Virus record (IMG/VR): IMGVR_UViG_3300046009_001454
Coordinates: 1-38,424 of that record
Origin: a virus
Length of the DNA: 38,424 bases
Reading direction: 5' to 3' (one strand)
Below the pieces are notes generated by a model. It was not told the origin of the DNA, ran no database searches, and saw nothing but the letters and a program-made list of their open reading frames with translations. A program made the position numbers and the translations under genes. Below, piece by piece: positions 16,379 through 25,069 of this stretch. The first letter of the stretch is position 1. Each line of letters starts with the position of its first letter.

Positions 16379-16462
16379 CAGTTATATCCCTCGTCTTATC
16401 GGCGGGGGATTGAAACTGTGACAATAGGCCCTTACTGAATAATATAACAGCCTAATGTCACA
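16379..16462 (+). other. Structured intergenic RNA after capsid gene
   Basis: The 126 bases between capsid stop and next start hold two stem-loops. Stem 1: 16379-16383 with 16414-16418 (CAGTT/AACTG) and 16386-16393 with 16403-16410 (ATCCCTCG/CGGGGGAT, one wobble). Stem 2: 16417-16429 with 16450-16462 (12 of 13 pairs; TGTGACA and TAGGC arms). The stems share two bases at 16417-16418. Neither is followed by a T-run, so this is not a classic terminator. It could protect the capsid mRNA 3' end, be a processing site, or act as a small RNA. Confidence 0.7.
16381..16416 (+). repeat. Solitary CRISPR-repeat-like unit
   Basis: Within stem 1, 36 bases have the form of a type I/III CRISPR repeat: GTT at the 5' end, a GC-rich hairpin (CCCTCG ... 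CGGGGG), and ATTGAAAC as the last eight bases, the common 5' tag of Cas6-made crRNAs. There is one copy only and no spacer array. It may be a single repeat mimic, or coincidence in a hairpin. Confidence 0.35.
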
Positions 16463-16492
16463 CAAACAATAAATATTAAATTATATCATATT

Positions 16493-17374
16493 ATGGCTAC
16501 AAACCAAAAACAAACAAAAAAAGAAATCATTGAAGACGTTAATGATTTAGTTGTTGAATCATCTGTTGATGAAAACATTGTTAAAGAAAAAGATGTTACA
16601 CAAGTAAAATCTGAAATTCAAAAAACAAAAATTAAAGATACATGGGAAATTAAAGATAGAACATATTATCTAAAAGGAAACATTATACCACTTACTTTTA
16701 CTTTAAATAGTAAGCATAATTTAAGATACCCTTTGCTTTGGTTTGATGAAGCAACTGGAAATCAAAGAGAGATTAGATATGCTACTAACCAAAACTCTCC
16801 ATTAGTTGATGAGCAAAAAGGACAAGTAACATTAGGTCATATTGTTTTTAGAGATGGTGTTTTAACTGTTCCTAAAACAAAACAAAATTTACAAAAATTA
16901 TTATCTATATATCACCCTGCTTTAAATAAGAAGTATATAGAGTTTAATCCTATTGCTCAAGCAGAAGATGAATTAGAAGATATAGAACTAGAAGTAGAAG
17001 CATTAAATATGGCTTTAGAAATGGACATCGACCAAGCTGAAGCTATAATTAGAGTAGAGATCGGTTCTAGAGTTAGTAAGATGAGTTCTAAGGAGATTAA
17101 AAGAGATTTGTTACTGTTAGCCAGAAGAAATCCATATTTGTTCTTAGAATTAGCGAATGATGAAAACGTTCAATTAAGAAATGTTGCAATCGTAGCTTCT
17201 GAAAATAATATTATAGTTTTATCTCAAGATCAAAGAACATTTACTTGGGGTGAAAATGGAAGAAAACTTATGACAGTTCCATTTGATGAAAACCCATACT
17301 CAGCTATGGCAGCTTTCTTTAAAACAGATGAAGGTGTTCAAGTTTTTAGATCTATAGAAAAAAGATTAAAATAA
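16493..17374 (+). CDS. Post-capsid virion protein, probable head completion
   Basis: A 293-residue protein directly after the capsid gene. An acidic, disordered first 45 residues lead to a beta domain with YYLKGNIIPLTFTLNSKH and LLWFDEATGNQREIRYATNQ, then QVTLGHIVFRDGVLTVPK. The second half is helical (DELEDIELEVEALNMALEM) and has SSKEIKRDLLLLARRNPYLF, then GRKLMTVPFDENPYSA. This combination recurs after the capsid gene in marine Bacteroidetes phages. The role is probably structural, as head completion or decoration; no enzyme motif is seen. A terminator with a GAAA loop follows. Confidence 0.65.
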   Translation: MATNQKQTKKEIIEDVNDLVVESSVDENIVKEKDVTQVKSEIQKTKIKDTWEIKDRTYYLKGNIIPLTFTLNSKHNLRYPLLWFDEATGNQREIRYATNQNSPLVDEQKGQVTLGHIVFRDGVLTVPKTKQNLQKLLSIYHPALNKKYIEFNPIAQAEDELEDIELEVEALNMALEMDIDQAEAIIRVEIGSRVSKMSSKEIKRDLLLLARRNPYLFLELANDENVQLRNVAIVASENNIIVLSQDQRTFTWGENGRKLMTVPFDENPYSAMAAFFKTDEGVQVFRSIEKRLK

Positions 17375-17393
17375 AAACAACATTGTAATAATT

Positions 17394-17413
17394 AAGCCAT
17401 CGAAAGGTGGCTT
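17394..17413 (+). terminator. Intrinsic terminator, GAAA tetraloop
   Basis: AAGCCATC (17394-17401) pairs with GGTGGCTT (17406-17413), with one wobble and a GAAA tetraloop, followed by a T-rich run TATTATT. It lies between the stop at 17374 and the next start at 17444. A good candidate for partial termination between head and ring genes. Confidence 0.85.
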
Positions 17414-17443
17414 TATTATTATATATACATAAAAAACATAAAA

Positions 17444-18190
17444 ATGGCAGTAAGCGTTGATACAGTATACAAAACAGTTCTATCTATACTAAACAAAGAA
17501 CAAAGAGGTTATATGACTCCTGATGAGTTTAATAAAACAGCTACACAAGTTCAGTTAGAAATTTTTGAATCTTACTTTGATGATCTTAATCAACAATTAA
17601 GAGTACAACAATCAGACACTGAATATGCCGATAGACAAAAAAATATAGATAGTAAGTTATCGATATTTAAGACATTTGGTAATTGTACATTGGCAGTAAG
17701 TCAAGAGTATTTTACCGTACCCACAAACCTACACAAAATAGGTACAGTTATATATAAAGACGAAGTAGAAGTTGAAAGAGTTCAAAAAAACGATCTATTA
17801 TATATAAACTTATCTCCTCTAACAAAGCCAACTACTAGTTTTCCTATATACACATACGAAAATTCAACAGTAGGAACTGGTGGTTCAAACACTTCTAATC
17901 CAAAAATATACGTATATCCTAATACTATAAAAAGCAATATAAGTGTTTCTTATATAAGAAGACCAAACAATGTGGTTTGGGGATTTACTGGTATTGGTGG
18001 TGTTACTTGGACTTCTGGTCCTTATATATATAGTCCAACTGCATCTGTACAGTTTGAATTAGACGCTTCTGAACAAACTAATATAATAATAAGAATATTA
18101 ACTTATGCTGGAGTTATAATTAGAGATCAAGAAATAGTACAAGCTGCTACCCAAAAAATTCAAGCAAAAGAAATTAACTCTAAAAATTAA
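17444..18190 (+). CDS. Head-tail adaptor / ring protein candidate
   Basis: A 248-residue protein, first after the terminator. It starts with a helical head: VDTVYKTVLSILNKEQRGYMTPDEFNKTATQVQLEIFESYFDD, which matches a pattern seen in Bacteroidetes podophage neck proteins (L-N-K-E-Q-R-G-Y, then P-x-E-F-N). A beta part follows with EYFTVPTNLHKIGTVIYK and KIYVYPN, then SYIRRPNNVVWGF. Positional analogy to crAss-like ring proteins, between capsid and stabilisation proteins, suggests that it sits at the portal-tail junction. I cannot assign the exact ring. Confidence 0.65.
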   Translation: MAVSVDTVYKTVLSILNKEQRGYMTPDEFNKTATQVQLEIFESYFDDLNQQLRVQQSDTEYADRQKNIDSKLSIFKTFGNCTLAVSQEYFTVPTNLHKIGTVIYKDEVEVERVQKNDLLYINLSPLTKPTTSFPIYTYENSTVGTGGSNTSNPKIYVYPNTIKSNISVSYIRRPNNVVWGFTGIGGVTWTSGPYIYSPTASVQFELDASEQTNIIIRILTYAGVIIRDQEIVQAATQKIQAKEINSKN

Positions 18191-18195
18191 TAAAT

Positions 18196-19431
18196 ATGCC
18201 AATGCCTAATGGCGGTTTAATTACCGAAACAAACAGACAATATTACGAAGGTGTTCAAAGTTTTATTGGAGATGGTTTTGAAAATAATTTTGTTGCTACT
18301 TTTAATACAGACCTTCAATTTTACTCTTGGGATCCAAGCGATGAAAATTACCCTTTAAATAATTTTAAAGTATATATTAGCGATACTGGATTACCAAATA
18401 GTTTCGTTGAATGCTTTGAAGAATTTACAGTAGAAAATAATGCTATAAATTTTGTTTATTTTGTACCAGACGATGGAGCTGTTTTAGTTATTCAATTAAA
18501 AACACTAGACGGTGGTAACTACGGTGACGAAGATGCTTATGGTAATACAGTAGAAGAAAACTACGGAGGTTATCAATACATAAAGTTAGTTGACATTGTT
18601 AACAACTTCATGATGGCATACGTCGGCAATGGTAAATTGATACCAGATGTAAAAAGAACAGACGTTATATTTCATGCTAAAAGAGGATTACAAGAATTTA
18701 GTTATGATACATTAAAAACTATAAAAGCACAAGAACTAACTGTTCCACCATCTTTAAGCGTGGTTATACCTCAAGACTATGTTAACTATGTTAAAATATC
18801 ATGGGTAGATAGACAGGGTAGAAAACGACCAATATATCCAGCAAACAACTTAACTTCAAATCCTTCTGAAATGCCATTGCAAGATGATCGTGGAGTACCA
18901 GTACAGGATCAATTTAACGACAATATACAAACCGACTCTATAATGGAAGAGAGATGGAGAAGAGCAAACCAAGGTATCGTTAACGGTCTTTATTTTCCTT
19001 TTCAACAGAACGATAATGTAGACCAACTAGGTTATGGTTGGGATAGAGATAATTATGTTGGTTTTGGTAGATTATACGGACTAGATCCACAGTTTGCTAA
19101 TATAAATGGTTGGTTTACTATAAACAGTAGAGAAAATAAAATATCTTTTTCTAGCAATCTAGTAGGGGCAAATATTGTTATAGATTATGTTTCTGATGGC
19201 TTAGCTTACGATCTTGATTCTAGACTGCCTAAAATGGCCGAGGAGGCTATGTACGCACATATATTACATGCTGTTATAGCTACAAGATCTTCTTCTCCTG
19301 AATATTTAGTTCAGAGATTAAAACACGAAAGAAGTGCTAAACTTCGAAACACAAAAATAAGATTATCTAATATTAAAATAGAAGAGATAACTCAAGTTTT
19401 AAGAGGACAATCTAAATGGATAAAACACTAA
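18196..19431 (+). CDS. Ring / tail adaptor protein with N-terminal beta domain
   Basis: A 411-residue neck or tail protein. Residues 1-105 form a beta-rich module (ITETNRQYYEGVQSFIGDG, ATFNTDLQFYSW) that looks immunoglobulin-like. Residues 130-215 carry KLVDIVNNFMMAYVGNGK, then DVIFHAKRGLQEFSYDTLK and VIPQDYVNYVKISWVDRQGR, a hallmark of crAss-like ring-type proteins. The C-terminal part has INSRENKISFSSNL and VIDYVSDGLAYDLD, then a basic helix YLVQRLKHERSAKLRNTK. It follows the adaptor by five bases and precedes the stabilisation protein by four. The class is supported by pattern; exact placement is not. Confidence 0.7.
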   Translation: MPMPNGGLITETNRQYYEGVQSFIGDGFENNFVATFNTDLQFYSWDPSDENYPLNNFKVYISDTGLPNSFVECFEEFTVENNAINFVYFVPDDGAVLVIQLKTLDGGNYGDEDAYGNTVEENYGGYQYIKLVDIVNNFMMAYVGNGKLIPDVKRTDVIFHAKRGLQEFSYDTLKTIKAQELTVPPSLSVVIPQDYVNYVKISWVDRQGRKRPIYPANNLTSNPSEMPLQDDRGVPVQDQFNDNIQTDSIMEERWRRANQGIVNGLYFPFQQNDNVDQLGYGWDRDNYVGFGRLYGLDPQFANINGWFTINSRENKISFSSNLVGANIVIDYVSDGLAYDLDSRLPKMAEEAMYAHILHAVIATRSSSPEYLVQRLKHERSAKLRNTKIRLSNIKIEEITQVLRGQSKWIKH

Positions 19432-19435
19432 AATT

Positions 19436-22400
19436 ATGGCTGAAGTTAAAAATTTTTTCTTAGGCGCAAAAATGAATAAAGATTTAGACGATAGGATTTT
19501 GCCTAAAAATGAATATCGTAATGCTGTTAACTTACAAATAAATAAATCAGAAAACTCTGACGTTGGAACTTTACAAACTATTTTGGGGAATGAATTAGTT
19601 ATTAATTTTAATTCTTTAACAGGTAGCGAAGGTTTAGATTGTATAGGTTATCTTACTGATACGGCTAACAATAGAGTTTTTTTATTTTTAACAAACTATA
19701 CTGACACATCTGCTAATATAACATATTCTACAGAAGCTAGAAACTATATATATGAATACGATGTTTCTCAAAATTTATCTCCAACAAATCCAAAGCAATT
19801 AGTTTCGGGTGCTTTTTTAAACTTTTCAAAAAACTCACCAGTAATAGGAGTAAATCTTTTAGAAGACTTATTGTTTTGGACAGATAACAGAAATCAACCA
19901 AGAAAAATAAATGTATTAAAAGCAAACCCTGCAGCAGCAACAACTGCTACTTATTATGTTAACGAAGATCAAATATCGGTAGCAAAAATAAATCCTGTAT
20001 ATGCTCCTGATTTATTTAATGTTTCTGATTTTCAAATTTCATTAGCATCAACTGCAACTGTAGGAGCGGTTACCGGCAGTGACCCGTATACTGCTACAAT
20101 AACACCGGGTATTCCATTTTTATCAAGTTTATTATCAGTAGGAGATACTGTTCAAGCAACAGCTGATACGTCTAATTTTACAAAAGGAGACGTAGTTAGT
20201 GTTACTACAGCGGGATCAAACATAACTTCTTTCGTTGTTTCTTCTGTTACAGCTTTTACTAGCGGATCCATATCTTTATTACACGCACTGCAATATGAAA
20301 CTTCAATGTATGATGTTGTTAGTGAGTTTTTACCACCGTATGGTTTGTCAGCTACAGTAAATGGAGCAGTAACTACTCCTTCTAATACTTTTGTGATAGA
20401 TAATCCTGGAGCAGGATTTTTACCTCAAGTAGGGCAATTAGTTTCTACTTTAGACGTTGGTCCTGTTATACCTGACGGTGTTAGAGTAGTTTCATATAAT
20501 CCAACAACTTTTACTGTTGTTGTTAGTTCAAATATAACTTTAAACAATGATCAAGCAATAAAGTTCAATGCTAATCCTTATTATGATGAAACATTTATTG
20601 GTGATCCTACATATTTAGAAGACAAGTTTGTAAGGTTTAGTTATAGATATAAGTTTGAAGAAAACGAATATTCTATATTTGCTCCTTTTACACAAGTTGC
20701 ATATATACCAAAACAAGATGGGTACTTCATGTATGAACCTAATCCTGATCCATTGTTAGAACCTATCATAGATGATGAGACAGCTGCTTATAGAAGTACA
20801 GTTGTTTCGTTTATGTATAATAAAGTTAACAATATATTTTTACAAATAAAACTTCCTTGTCCAGCTAATCAATTACAATCACTACTTAAAATAGCATATA
20901 TAGAAATACTATATAAAGAATCTGATGGTTTAGCAGTTCAAGTTATAGATGTTATAACTGCATCGGAAATAGCTGCACAAGCAGAAACTGAAGATGTTTA
21001 TGTTTATAATTATCAATCTAAAAAACCATTTAAAACATTACCAGAAAGAGAAACTGTAAGAGTTTACGATAAAACACCAGTTAGAGCTTTAAGTCAAGAA
21101 ATAATAAGTAATAGAGTAGTGTATGGTAACTATCAAGACAAAAATGGTTATCCTAAATTTTTAAATTATAATGTTGCTTGTAATGATAAGTATGAATTTA
21201 GTACAGCTGAAAACAGTACTAGTATAATAGAATATCCAAATCATTCTGTAAAACAAAATAGAAACTATCAAGTCGGCGTTGTTTTAGGAGATAGATTCGG
21301 AAGACAATCAGGAGTTATACTATCAAATTCAACAACTACTTTTGATCCAACTTTTGGAGCATCATCTTTATATGTACCATATAAATCAGACAATCCAACA
21401 GGAAGTGGTATACCAGAAGGTGATATAGTTAATCAGTGGCCTGGTTATTCTCTAAAAGTATTGTTTAATGATACTATCAACGGAGGACCTTCTACGGTTG
21501 GTTGGCCTGGTATATACAATGGAGATTCAGATAGTGAAGACTACAATCCTCTTGGTTGGTATTCTTACAAAATAGTTGTAAAACAAACAGAGCAAGATTA
21601 CTACAATGTATATTTACCTGGAGTAATGGCTGCTTATCCAACTAGTGACACTCAGGAATTAGGGAAAACATCACATGTAGTTTTAATCGGAGACAACATA
21701 AACAAAGTACCTAGAGATCTAAACGAAGTAAGTAGTACTCAAGAACAATATAGAAGTAGTGTTAGATTATTTGCTAGAGTAAATAATGTTACAGAAGACT
21801 GGGATAATCAACAATATTATCCATATAATACTTCTTCTTTTGTAACTACTATAGCTACTAATACTTCTTTATTTTCCCCAATAACACCTTTACCAACTGG
21901 TTATGATCAATTTTATCAAGTTGATTCAAATCCTTTGATAGGTAGATTGAATACTCCTAGTCAACTAGGAACTGTAGCAACTGATTTAAAAGTTCAAAGA
22001 TTAGCGATATATGAAACAGAACCTTTCGATTCAAGATTAGATATATATTGGGAGACATCTACGTCTGGAATAATAAGTGAATTAAACGAGGAAGTTATAA
22101 GTGGTTCTGGAGCTCCTTACGGTATAACCAATTGGAATTTTACATTGAATGAAGGTTTTGATGTTGGTGAAGACGTAGCTCGTAATTTTTATTTTTCAGA
22201 CATTAATAATAATTTAATAGTAATACCTATTGGAGATGTTTCTTTAAATGTGTTAAACTCTCTTGGGGAACAAAGAACAGCTTGGTTTAACTTAGTTCCT
22301 GGTGATGATTTTGGTGAATTTACTATAACTACTAATGATTATTTTTATTATGGATTTAACGCTAACGTGTTAGAAAGTTATACTTTTTATTTCACAGTAA

Positions 22401-23095
22401 ACACATATTTACCAAATCCAATAACTACATATATAAATAAATTAGGTTCTTTATCAAACGTACAACCAATAATACTAAATCCACCAACAAGAACAATACG
22501 TAGATATATCACTGAAGTTAATTTATACGATTTTAACGGTGAAAATGGTTCTAATCCAGGAGGAAACAAAGAAACAGATGATTTAACATGGTCATTAATT
22601 GGAGCTGATCCAGCTTTTTCTATAAATTCAAGTGGTATGCTTCAACAATCTGTTCTTGAAACTGTTCCTGGTGTTTACGAATTCACTGTTAGATTGACAG
22701 ACGCTGGTGGTTTGTTTGTTGACTGTGTTGTAGAAGTAGACATATATGGTGAAGTAGAAGGTGTTTGGTTTGAAGTTTTAGAAGGTGGTCCTTTTGTTAC
22801 AGAAACACAAGGTGTTGGTACTTGGTACGCTGCTGGTTTTATAAATGTTTCACCTGGTTATTTTATAGAAATTAAAGCAGGTGCTTTTCCAGCAAACACC
22901 GGAGGAGTTGATTCATCAGTGGATGTTTTAATCGATGGAGTAACATATACAGTAACTAAATCAGCTATGGGTGTTGAAAATGGTGGATATTCATTAGATT
23001 CTATAATCTTAACTGAAGGTTCTTATGAATTTCAAGTTTTCTGTGAGTACTCTGGAACAGGTGGTGAGGGTGGTTTATACCCTTTTAATCTTTAA
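19436..23095 (+). CDS. Tail stabilisation protein with Ig-like C-terminal extension
   Basis: A 1219-residue tail protein, starting MAEVKNFFLGAKMNKDLDDR then LPKNEYRNAVNLQINKSENS and DVGTLQTILGNE. This start is typical of the large stabilisation (gp10-like) proteins of Bacteroidetes podophages, which close the portal and build the tail tip. The middle has YSIFAPFTQVAYIPKQDGY, VVYGNYQDKNGYP and VKQNRNYQVGVVLGDRFGRQ, a family signature. Residues about 1010-1105 form a cadherin/Ig-like module (LTWSLIGADPAFSINSSGML, YEFTVRLTDAGG), and the last 110 residues a further beta domain rich in Gly. Those end modules probably reach outward and may contact the cell or fibres. A hairpin terminator follows. 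Confidence 0.8.
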   Translation: MAEVKNFFLGAKMNKDLDDRILPKNEYRNAVNLQINKSENSDVGTLQTILGNELVINFNSLTGSEGLDCIGYLTDTANNRVFLFLTNYTDTSANITYSTEARNYIYEYDVSQNLSPTNPKQLVSGAFLNFSKNSPVIGVNLLEDLLFWTDNRNQPRKINVLKANPAAATTATYYVNEDQISVAKINPVYAPDLFNVSDFQISLASTATVGAVTGSDPYTATITPGIPFLSSLLSVGDTVQATADTSNFTKGDVVSVTTAGSNITSFVVSSVTAFTSGSISLLHALQYETSMYDVVSEFLPPYGLSATVNGAVTTPSNTFVIDNPGAGFLPQVGQLVSTLDVGPVIPDGVRVVSYNPTTFTVVVSSNITLNNDQAIKFNANPYYDETFIGDPTYLEDKFVRFSYRYKFEENEYSIFAPFTQVAYIPKQDGYFMYEPNPDPLLEPIIDDETAAYRSTVVSFMYNKVNNIFLQIKLPCPANQLQSLLKIAYIEILYKESDGLAVQVIDVITASEIAAQAETEDVYVYNYQSKKPFKTLPERETVRVYDKTPVRALSQEIISNRVVYGNYQDKNGYPKFLNYNVACNDKYEFSTAENSTSIIEYPNHSVKQNRNYQVGVVLGDRFGRQSGVILSNSTTTFDPTFGASSLYVPYKSDNPTGSGIPEGDIVNQWPGYSLKVLFNDTINGGPSTVGWPGIYNGDSDSEDYNPLGWYSYKIVVKQTEQDYYNVYLPGVMAAYPTSDTQELGKTSHVVLIGDNINKVPRDLNEVSSTQEQYRSSVRLFARVNNVTEDWDNQQYYPYNTSSFVTTIATNTSLFSPITPLPTGYDQFYQVDSNPLIGRLNTPSQLGTVATDLKVQRLAIYETEPFDSRLDIYWETSTSGIISELNEEVISGSGAPYGITNWNFTLNEGFDVGEDVARNFYFSDINNNLIVIPIGDVSLNVLNSLGEQRTAWFNLVPGDDFGEFTITTNDYFYYGFNANVLESYTFYFTVNTYLPNPITTYINKLGSLSNVQPIILNPPTRTIRRYITEVNLYDFNGENGSNPGGNKETDDLTWSLIGADPAFSINSSGMLQQSVLETVPGVYEFTVRLTDAGGLFVDCVVEVDIYGEVEGVWFEVLEGGPFVTETQGVGTWYAAGFINVSPGYFIEIKAGAFPANTGGVDSSVDVLIDGVTYTVTKSAMGVENGGYSLDSIILTEGSYEFQVFCEYSGTGGEGGLYPFNL

Positions 23096-23118
23096 CATTT
23101 TACATATATAATATAAAA

Positions 23119-23152
23119 AATAGAGCGATGTGTTTATACATGTCGCTCTATT
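23119..23152 (+). terminator. Intrinsic terminator-like hairpin
   Basis: AATAGAGCGA (23119-23128) pairs perfectly with TCGCTCTATT (23143-23152); four more pairs, two of them wobbles, extend the stem inward around a six-base loop. It lies between the stop at 23095 and the start at 23187. A short TT at the stem end gives a weak U-tract. Confidence 0.75.
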
Positions 23153-23186
23153 GTAATTAATACAATAAATAAGTGATAATAAACGT

Positions 23187-24638
23187 ATGGCAGCAATAGT
23201 AGAAGTAAAGTATTTTAACACTTTTTTACTAAAAAAAGTAATATCAGATACTCCAGAAGATTATAAACCAGTATATGGTGGTTCTAGAGGAATACCAGAA
23301 GTTATAGGAGGTTATCCTACGGCAAACCTTATAGATACTGAGAACGAAAAAGAATGGGTTATAGAGGAATCTAGAATACAAGGTGGATACAACGATGTTA
23401 TAGTTGATCTAGGAGTTAAAGCTTACGTAGTAGATGAAGACACAGGAGCTTCTGTTAGAGATAATTCTTTAATATATTCTGGAGTTTATAACTCAAGAAC
23501 AGGTACTAACAATACTAATCAATTCTCAATAGCTGAAGATATAACTAAAAGTGTAGATCCGGCAAATGGTTCTATTCAAAAACTATATGCTGAAGATACA
23601 AATTTACTTATATTTCAGGAAAATAAAGTTAGTAGAGCTTTGGTAGACAAAGACGCTATATATTCGGCAGAAGGAGGAGGTACAGTAACTTCATCTAACG
23701 CTGTAATTGGAGATATTCAAGCTTACGCTGGTAATTACGGTATAAGTAAAGATCCAACTAGTTTTGCTGTGTTTGGATATAGGAAATACTTCACTGATAG
23801 ATATAGAAATTCTGTATTAAGATTATCTCAAGACGGTATAACTGAAATATCTGAATACGGAATGAATGATTTTTTTAGAGATTCTTTCAACGATATAAGT
23901 TCACCTCAATATGGTCAAGGAAATATAATAGGTGGTTGGGATACATATAATAAACAATATATTTTATCTTTACAAACACCTGCATCTAATCCAGTAAGTA
24001 GATATAGTACTTTAAATTTTGATGATAATGTTAATGGTTTTACTAGTTTGTTTACTTTTAAGCCATCTCAAGTACTAAGTATAAGAAGTAACATGTATAC
24101 ATTGAACTCTGGTAGTCTATGGAAACACTATAGCACTTCTTCTCCTGTAGGTTCTTTTTACGGAGCAACAAACAATTCATCTATAACTTTTGTATTTAAT
24201 GAAAATGTTTCTGTTGCTAAAAACTTTAAAACAGTAAATTACGAAGGAGACAACGGTTGGCAGGTAGATACTTTTATATCTGATGCACAGAAATATGATC
24301 CTTCAAGTGTAATAGGTCAATGGATGTCTTCGTCAGATACAACTGCTTTAGTTCCTAGTTACATAAAAGGAGCTTACGATGAAACTGGAGCAGCATTTCC
24401 TAGTGTTTTAGTTCCTCCTGTTTATCACTATGGTTTCGATAGGAAAGAAAACAAATATTACGCTAACTTAACAAACAATAGTACCGCTAATAACGAAGAA
24501 GTTATATATGGTAGTTACATGTCTGGTATAAAAGGTAGATATGCTACAGTGACGATGTCAACAGATAATGTGACTAATCCTGGTGGATTAAAAGAATTAT
24601 GGAGTGTTGGCTCTGAATATGTAATGTCTAGTTATTAA
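23187..24638 (+). CDS. Second stabilisation / tail hub protein
   Basis: A 483-residue protein with a very recognisable pattern of crAss-like and related phages: ESRIQGGYNDVIVDLGVKAY, then SLIYSGVYNSRTGTNNTNQF, SIAEDITKSVDPANGSIQKL, TNLLIFQENKVSRALVDKD, and YGYRKYFTD-like and SQDGITEISEYGMNDFFRD. These describe beta-propeller-like blades in a tail hub or stabilisation protein. It ends in beta-rich sequence with DNVTNPGGLKELWSVGSEY. In some relatives this region is joined to the stabilisation protein; here the two are separate genes with a hairpin between them. It probably forms the tail core together with the preceding gene. Confidence 0.75.
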   Translation: MAAIVEVKYFNTFLLKKVISDTPEDYKPVYGGSRGIPEVIGGYPTANLIDTENEKEWVIEESRIQGGYNDVIVDLGVKAYVVDEDTGASVRDNSLIYSGVYNSRTGTNNTNQFSIAEDITKSVDPANGSIQKLYAEDTNLLIFQENKVSRALVDKDAIYSAEGGGTVTSSNAVIGDIQAYAGNYGISKDPTSFAVFGYRKYFTDRYRNSVLRLSQDGITEISEYGMNDFFRDSFNDISSPQYGQGNIIGGWDTYNKQYILSLQTPASNPVSRYSTLNFDDNVNGFTSLFTFKPSQVLSIRSNMYTLNSGSLWKHYSTSSPVGSFYGATNNSSITFVFNENVSVAKNFKTVNYEGDNGWQVDTFISDAQKYDPSSVIGQWMSSSDTTALVPSYIKGAYDETGAAFPSVLVPPVYHYGFDRKENKYYANLTNNSTANNEEVIYGSYMSGIKGRYATVTMSTDNVTNPGGLKELWSVGSEYVMSSY

Positions 24639-24654
24639 TATAAAATTAAATTAA

Positions 24655-25068
24655 ATGGAATTAAGTATAAGAGAATTAAGAGAGTCTGATTGGGATACAT
24701 TAACAACCTTTTGGAAAAGTTGGCCAGAATGGAAAACACATCCAACAAAAGAATTGTTACCAATGAATGGTTGTGGTGGTGTTATGGTACTTAAAGGAGA
24801 AGAACCAGTTATGGCTGGTTTTCTCTATTTAACAAACTCCAAGGTTGCTTGGTTAGAATGGATTGTTTCAAATCCAGATTATAGACAAGATGATAGAAAA
24901 GAGGCTTTAGAATTATTAATAAATACATTAGAAAGCGTAGCTATCAATCAGGGTTATGAAATAATACTTAGTATAGGTAGAAATAGTGGTTTAATAGAAA
25001 CACATAAGAAGTTGGGTTACACAGTAGACGATAAACCATCTTATGAAATATCAAAAAAAATAATTTAA
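24655..25068 (+). CDS. GNAT-family acetyltransferase
   Basis: A 137-residue protein with the GNAT layout: MELSIRELRESDWDTLTTFW (strand and helix 1), VMAGFLYLTNSKVAWLEWIV (strands 3-4), then helix 3, and a final LIETHKKLGY with a last strand YEISKKI. The acetyl-CoA loop position, about residues 77-84 (RQDDRKEA), lacks the usual glycine-rich Q-x-x-G-x-G/A form, so cofactor binding may be altered. GNAT enzymes move an acetyl group from acetyl-CoA to an amine. It sits 16 bases after the tail hub gene and one base before an internal protein gene. The substrate may be a virion or host protein, but this is not shown. The fold call is good. Confidence 0.8.
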   Translation: MELSIRELRESDWDTLTTFWKSWPEWKTHPTKELLPMNGCGGVMVLKGEEPVMAGFLYLTNSKVAWLEWIVSNPDYRQDDRKEALELLINTLESVAINQGYEIILSIGRNSGLIETHKKLGYTVDDKPSYEISKKII

Positions 25069-25069
25069 A

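Noticed and set aside
16381-16416. A CRISPR array
   Set aside because: Only one repeat-like unit exists; no second copy follows within spacer distance. Another ATTGAAAC at 29418-29425 is inside a gene and has no hairpin before it.
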